From: Bifidobacterium breve | Lineage (GTDB): Bacteria; Actinomycetota; Acidimicrobiia; IMCC26256; PALSA-555 | Assembly (NCBI GenBank): GCA_945889545.1 | Contig: CAMDCC010000150.1 | Location: 1-7,286 of the forward strand | Length of the DNA: 7,286 bases | Reading direction: 5' to 3' | In this document: positions 5,457-7,286 of the stretch, in pieces | Numbering within the stretch: position 1 is the first letter of the stretch | Layout of the letters: every line of letters begins with the position of its first letter | Made by a program: the position numbers and the translations under genes | The notes under the pieces: model-generated | What the model was told of the DNA's origin: nothing | Seen by the model: the letters and a program-made list of their open reading frames with translations, nothing else | Database searches by the model: none

Positions 5457-6291
5457 AGCGGATCCTCGGCTTGGTGCGCTCGCCCGACAAGAACGACTTC
5501 TGACCGTCGTACAACGACTTGGAGTCGCTTCCAAGCCGGATGATGACCTTCCCCATCTCGAGGGCGTCACGCCGAGGGAGATCCTGCGCAGCCCAGATCG
5601 AGCGCACGGTGCCTTGCACCGCCACGGGCGGTTGACTGGCGATCGCCTCCGCAGCCCACGCAGCACTCTCCAGGAGCTTGTCCTGGGCCACCACCTCCGA
5701 AACCAGGCCGATCGATTCCGCGTGGTGAGCACCGATCCGTTCGTGGGCACCGAGGAGCGCCATGCGCATGACCTCATGGAAGGGCATCTTCTGCAGCATG
5801 TGCATGGATTCGAAGCACGCGGTCATTCCGTACGTGGTGTGGGGATCGAAAAAGGTTGCGTTCTCGACCGCGATGATGAACTCGACCTCGCCGAGGATGT
5901 AGAACGCGCCGCCGCATGCCATGCCGTTCACGGCTGCGATCACGGGCTTCCAAAGATCGTTCGACTTCGGGCCGATGTTGTCGCCCGGATCATCGAAGTG
6001 CCACGGCGTGGTGGAGTTGCCACCGCCGGGTACCACCGATTGCTGGCCGACGTCGTCTTCGGACTCCCAATCGCCCATGGTCTCGCCGCGATCGATGCCG
6101 ACGCAGAATGCTCGATCGCCCGCACCGGTGATCACGGCGCAACGCACGTCGTCGTTGTGTCGCATCCCGCGCCAGATGGTCTTGAGCTCAGCCTGCATCT
6201 GCTGGTTGAAGGCGTTCAGCACTTCGGGACGGTTCAGCGTGATCCACGCCACCCCGTCCCGCTCGTCGTAGAGCACCGTTTCGTACGTCAT
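5455..6291 (-). CDS. Enoyl-CoA hydratase/isomerase (crotonase) family protein lacking both canonical catalytic Glu
   Basis: 278 aa from the ATG at 6291; crotonase fold proteins act on acyl-CoA thioesters in the cytoplasm. The N-terminal strand pattern VAWITLNRPEVLNAFNQQM (14-32) is classic. The oxyanion-hole segments are AFCVGID (61-67) and NGMACGGAF (122-130). Between them lies a long Gly/Asp-rich loop (about 69-110). In true hydratases two glutamates (E144 and E164 of rat mitochondrial ECH) activate water; aligning GGAFYIL with GGGCELA and FFDPH with FGQPE puts Y131 and H151 at those positions. A simple hydratase reaction is therefore doubtful; isomerase, hydrolase or C-C bond chemistry are alternatives. 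The start was chosen because upstream in-frame sequence (to 6417) lacks family similarity and overlaps the neighbouring gene; the Shine-Dalgarno is weak. It sits 53 bp after the dehydrogenase gene and is likely co-transcribed with it. Confidence 0.92.
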   Translation of the reverse strand: MTYETVLYDERDGVAWITLNRPEVLNAFNQQMQAELKTIWRGMRHNDDVRCAVITGAGDRAFCVGIDRGETMGDWESEDDVGQQSVVPGGGNSTTPWHFDDPGDNIGPKSNDLWKPVIAAVNGMACGGAFYILGEVEFIIAVENATFFDPHTTYGMTACFESMHMLQKMPFHEVMRMALLGAHERIGAHHAESIGLVSEVVAQDKLLESAAWAAEAIASQPPVAVQGTVRSIWAAQDLPRRDALEMGKVIIRLGSDSKSLYDGQKSFLSGERTKPRIR

Positions 6292-6344
6292 GTCGGGAAG
6301 AGTACCTATCAGCCGTGCCGCCGGTCGCTGGGCGTCAAGCAGGC

Positions 6345-7211
6345 TCAATCGCCTTCGACGAACGGGAAGATCCGAGTGAAGTCGGCCCCCGGCTCCACAT
6401 CCGCGAACCGGTCCCACACCGTTGCGGTGACGGTCCCGATGGCAGCCGGAGTGGAGTGCTCTTTCACGGCTTCCAGGTAGAGCTGCACGTCCTTCTTCAT
6501 CAGTGCGTTGCTGAAGCCGGAGGCGTAGCGACCATTCAACACATGGTTCGGGAACTTGTCGGACGTGGCCGTGCTCTGGCCGCTCGCGCTGTTCAGCACT
6601 TCGAGCATCGTGCCCATGTCGAGTCCCACCGACCGTCCGAACGCGATGGCCTCGCTGGTGGCGGCGAGGGCAGTGGCGGACAGGAAGTTGTTGGCGAGCT
6701 TCATGGCCTGGCCGAGCCCCGGGCGGTCGCCCACCCGATACTTCCGATCGCTGAGTCCGGCGAGGACCGGCTCCACATGGGCGCAGTCGTCGTCGGTGCC
6801 GGCGAACATCACGGCGAGGGTGCGAGCCCGCGCCCCGGCCGGGCCCCCCGATACTGGCGCGTCGACGTAGCCGAGGCCTTCGCTCGCGGCCAACGCGGCA
6901 ATCGCCCGTGCGGCCCGCACCCCGATCGTGGACGTGTCGACAACGTGCGTGGTGCGGCGAGCGTCGACGGCGAGGATCTCGCGGGTCACCTGCTCGGACA
7001 CGTCGCCATCGGGAAGGCTCAGCACGACGACGTCGGCGTTCCGCGCGACGTCGCCGACGCTCGCTAGGTGCTCCGAGCCCTCGGGCGCGCGATCCGGGCC
7101 GAGCGCGTCGTGGGCAACGACGGTGTGTCCGGCCTGCACGAGGTTCGACGCCAGGGCGCCGCCCATGTTGCCGAGCCCGATGAAGCCAACGATCTCCTGG
7201 GTGGCGTTCAG
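6345..7211 (-). CDS. 3-hydroxyisobutyrate dehydrogenase-like NAD(P)-dependent beta-hydroxyacid oxidoreductase (probable CTG start)
   Basis: 288 aa from the CTG at 7211. The family oxidises beta-hydroxy acids (3-hydroxyisobutyrate, tartronate semialdehyde, 6-phosphogluconate relatives) with NAD(P). The Rossmann motif FIGLGNMGG lies at 10-18. Counting from the first ATG (7166): VVVLSLPDG 46-54, DTSTIG 77-82, substrate-binding DAPVSGG 102-108, catalytic Lys K156 in GQAMKLANN (152-160), and the C-terminal LMKKDVQLYLEAV (222-234). The ATG at 7166 would delete the first Rossmann strand, so translation must begin upstream. There is no in-frame ATG, GTG or TTG up to the window edge. CTG 7211 overlaps the stop of another frame as CTGA, with GGGAG 8 nt and AAGGAG 2 nt before it. 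The likely pathway is valine/isobutyryl or related acid catabolism, but the exact substrate is unknown. It is followed by the crotonase gene after 53 bp. Confidence 0.88.
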   Translation of the reverse strand: MNATQEIVGFIGLGNMGGALASNLVQAGHTVVAHDALGPDRAPEGSEHLASVGDVARNADVVVLSLPDGDVSEQVTREILAVDARRTTHVVDTSTIGVRAARAIAALAASEGLGYVDAPVSGGPAGARARTLAVMFAGTDDDCAHVEPVLAGLSDRKYRVGDRPGLGQAMKLANNFLSATALAATSEAIAFGRSVGLDMGTMLEVLNSASGQSTATSDKFPNHVLNGRYASGFSNALMKKDVQLYLEAVKEHSTPAAIGTVTATVWDRFADVEPGADFTRIFPFVEGD

Positions 7212-7286
7212 CGCTCCTTCTCCCGCGCTGCGCGCACCTCCTTCACGCTGCGGCGAGCCGCGACGCCGGCCGGAGCACCGCAGTAC
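7208..7286 (-). CDS. C-terminal end of an unidentified upstream gene (partial)
   Basis: One minus-strand frame enters at the right edge and ends at TGA 7210-7208 after about 25 codons, finishing RRSVKEVRAAREKER. Third positions are mostly G or C (about 21 of 25). The stop overlaps the proposed CTG start of the dehydrogenase as CTGA, the usual sign of translational coupling. The tail is basic and helical; too little is visible to name it. A competing frame ends earlier (TGA 7245-7243, tail RPASRLAAA) and is also GC-rich, so the choice rests mainly on the CTGA overlap. Confidence 0.4.
   Translation of the reverse strand, partial: YCGAPAGVAARRSVKEVRAAREKER

Noticed and set aside
4089..5543. Long open frame on the plus strand, antisense to the Rieske gene
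   Set aside because: It is an antisense shadow: Leu/Val/Arg/Glu-rich low-complexity product with no family pattern, while the minus strand carries complete Rieske motifs.
6305..6338. TTGACG (minus strand, 6333-6338) as a -35 box for a crotonase promoter
   Set aside because: The nearest -10-like sequence (GATAGG/TAGGTA) is more than 20 nt away and does not fit TAnnnT, so spacing and sequence are both poor.
5374..6480. Plus-strand open frame opposite the crotonase gene
   Set aside because: No recognisable domain; it is explained by the GC bias of the opposite coding strand.
6315..7067. Plus-strand open frame opposite the dehydrogenase gene
   Set aside because: Gly/His/Arg-rich shadow; the minus strand holds Rossmann, substrate-binding and catalytic-lysine motifs.
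7237..7242. AGGAGG (minus strand) as the ribosome binding site of the dehydrogenase
   Set aside because: It lies about 25 nt before the CTG and no in-frame start is at normal spacing. It is explained as Lys-Glu codons (AAG GAG) of the upstream gene's end.
7243..7286. Alternative upstream gene end (stop TGA 7245-7243, tail RPASRLAAA)
   Set aside because: Possible from codon bias, but it leaves 31 bp unexplained, while the frame ending at 7208 gives an exact CTGA overlap. Not excluded.

Overview
The window reads like a fragment of a high-GC actinobacterial chromosome. GC is roughly two thirds by eye, codons end mostly in G or C, and GTG or CTG starts are used. The gene types (fused Liv-type permease/ATPase, Rieske oxygenase, crotonase, HIBADH-like dehydrogenase, Phd-type antitoxin) suit a soil or aquatic Acidimicrobiia or Mycobacteriales-like heterotroph. 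The taxonomic guess is inference.

Left part, plus strand (1-3265): the end of a branched-chain amino acid type (HAAT family) ABC importer. One long polypeptide, cut off by the left edge, joins a LivH-like permease, a LivM-like permease and a LivG-like ATPase. A separate livF-like ATPase gene follows 4 bp later. The solute-binding protein is not in the window.

Middle, minus strand (3255-3990): the tail of a Rieske gene cluster and a damaged toxin-antitoxin locus. A small unrecognised gene (109 aa) with a good ribosome binding site follows the Rieske gene. Next comes a Phd/VapB-like antitoxin, and directly after it only the C-terminal third of a PIN-domain (VapC) toxin. The toxin remnant ends inside the end of livF (convergent 11-bp overlap).

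Right part, minus strand (4062-7286): in transcription order, the last codons of an unidentified gene; a 3-hydroxyisobutyrate dehydrogenase-like NAD(P) oxidoreductase, apparently started by CTG in a CTGA stop/start overlap; an enoyl-CoA hydratase/isomerase-family protein lacking both usual catalytic glutamates; a probable intrinsic terminator; then a leader with a possible extended -10 promoter and 13-bp tandem repeats; then the Rieske oxygenase alpha subunit. The terminator and leader suggest that the Rieske gene starts a new transcription unit (Rieske, small gene, possibly vapB).

Taken together, the window suggests uptake of a small carboxylate or amino-acid-like compound (Liv transporter) beside oxidative and CoA-linked catabolism of an unknown, perhaps aromatic or alicyclic, substrate. 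No electron-transfer partner (ferredoxin or reductase) for the Rieske protein is present. I see no tRNA, rRNA, CRISPR array or insertion sequence. The best candidates for something undescribed are the small gene paired with the Rieske oxygenase, the Glu-less crotonase, and the repeat-bearing leader.
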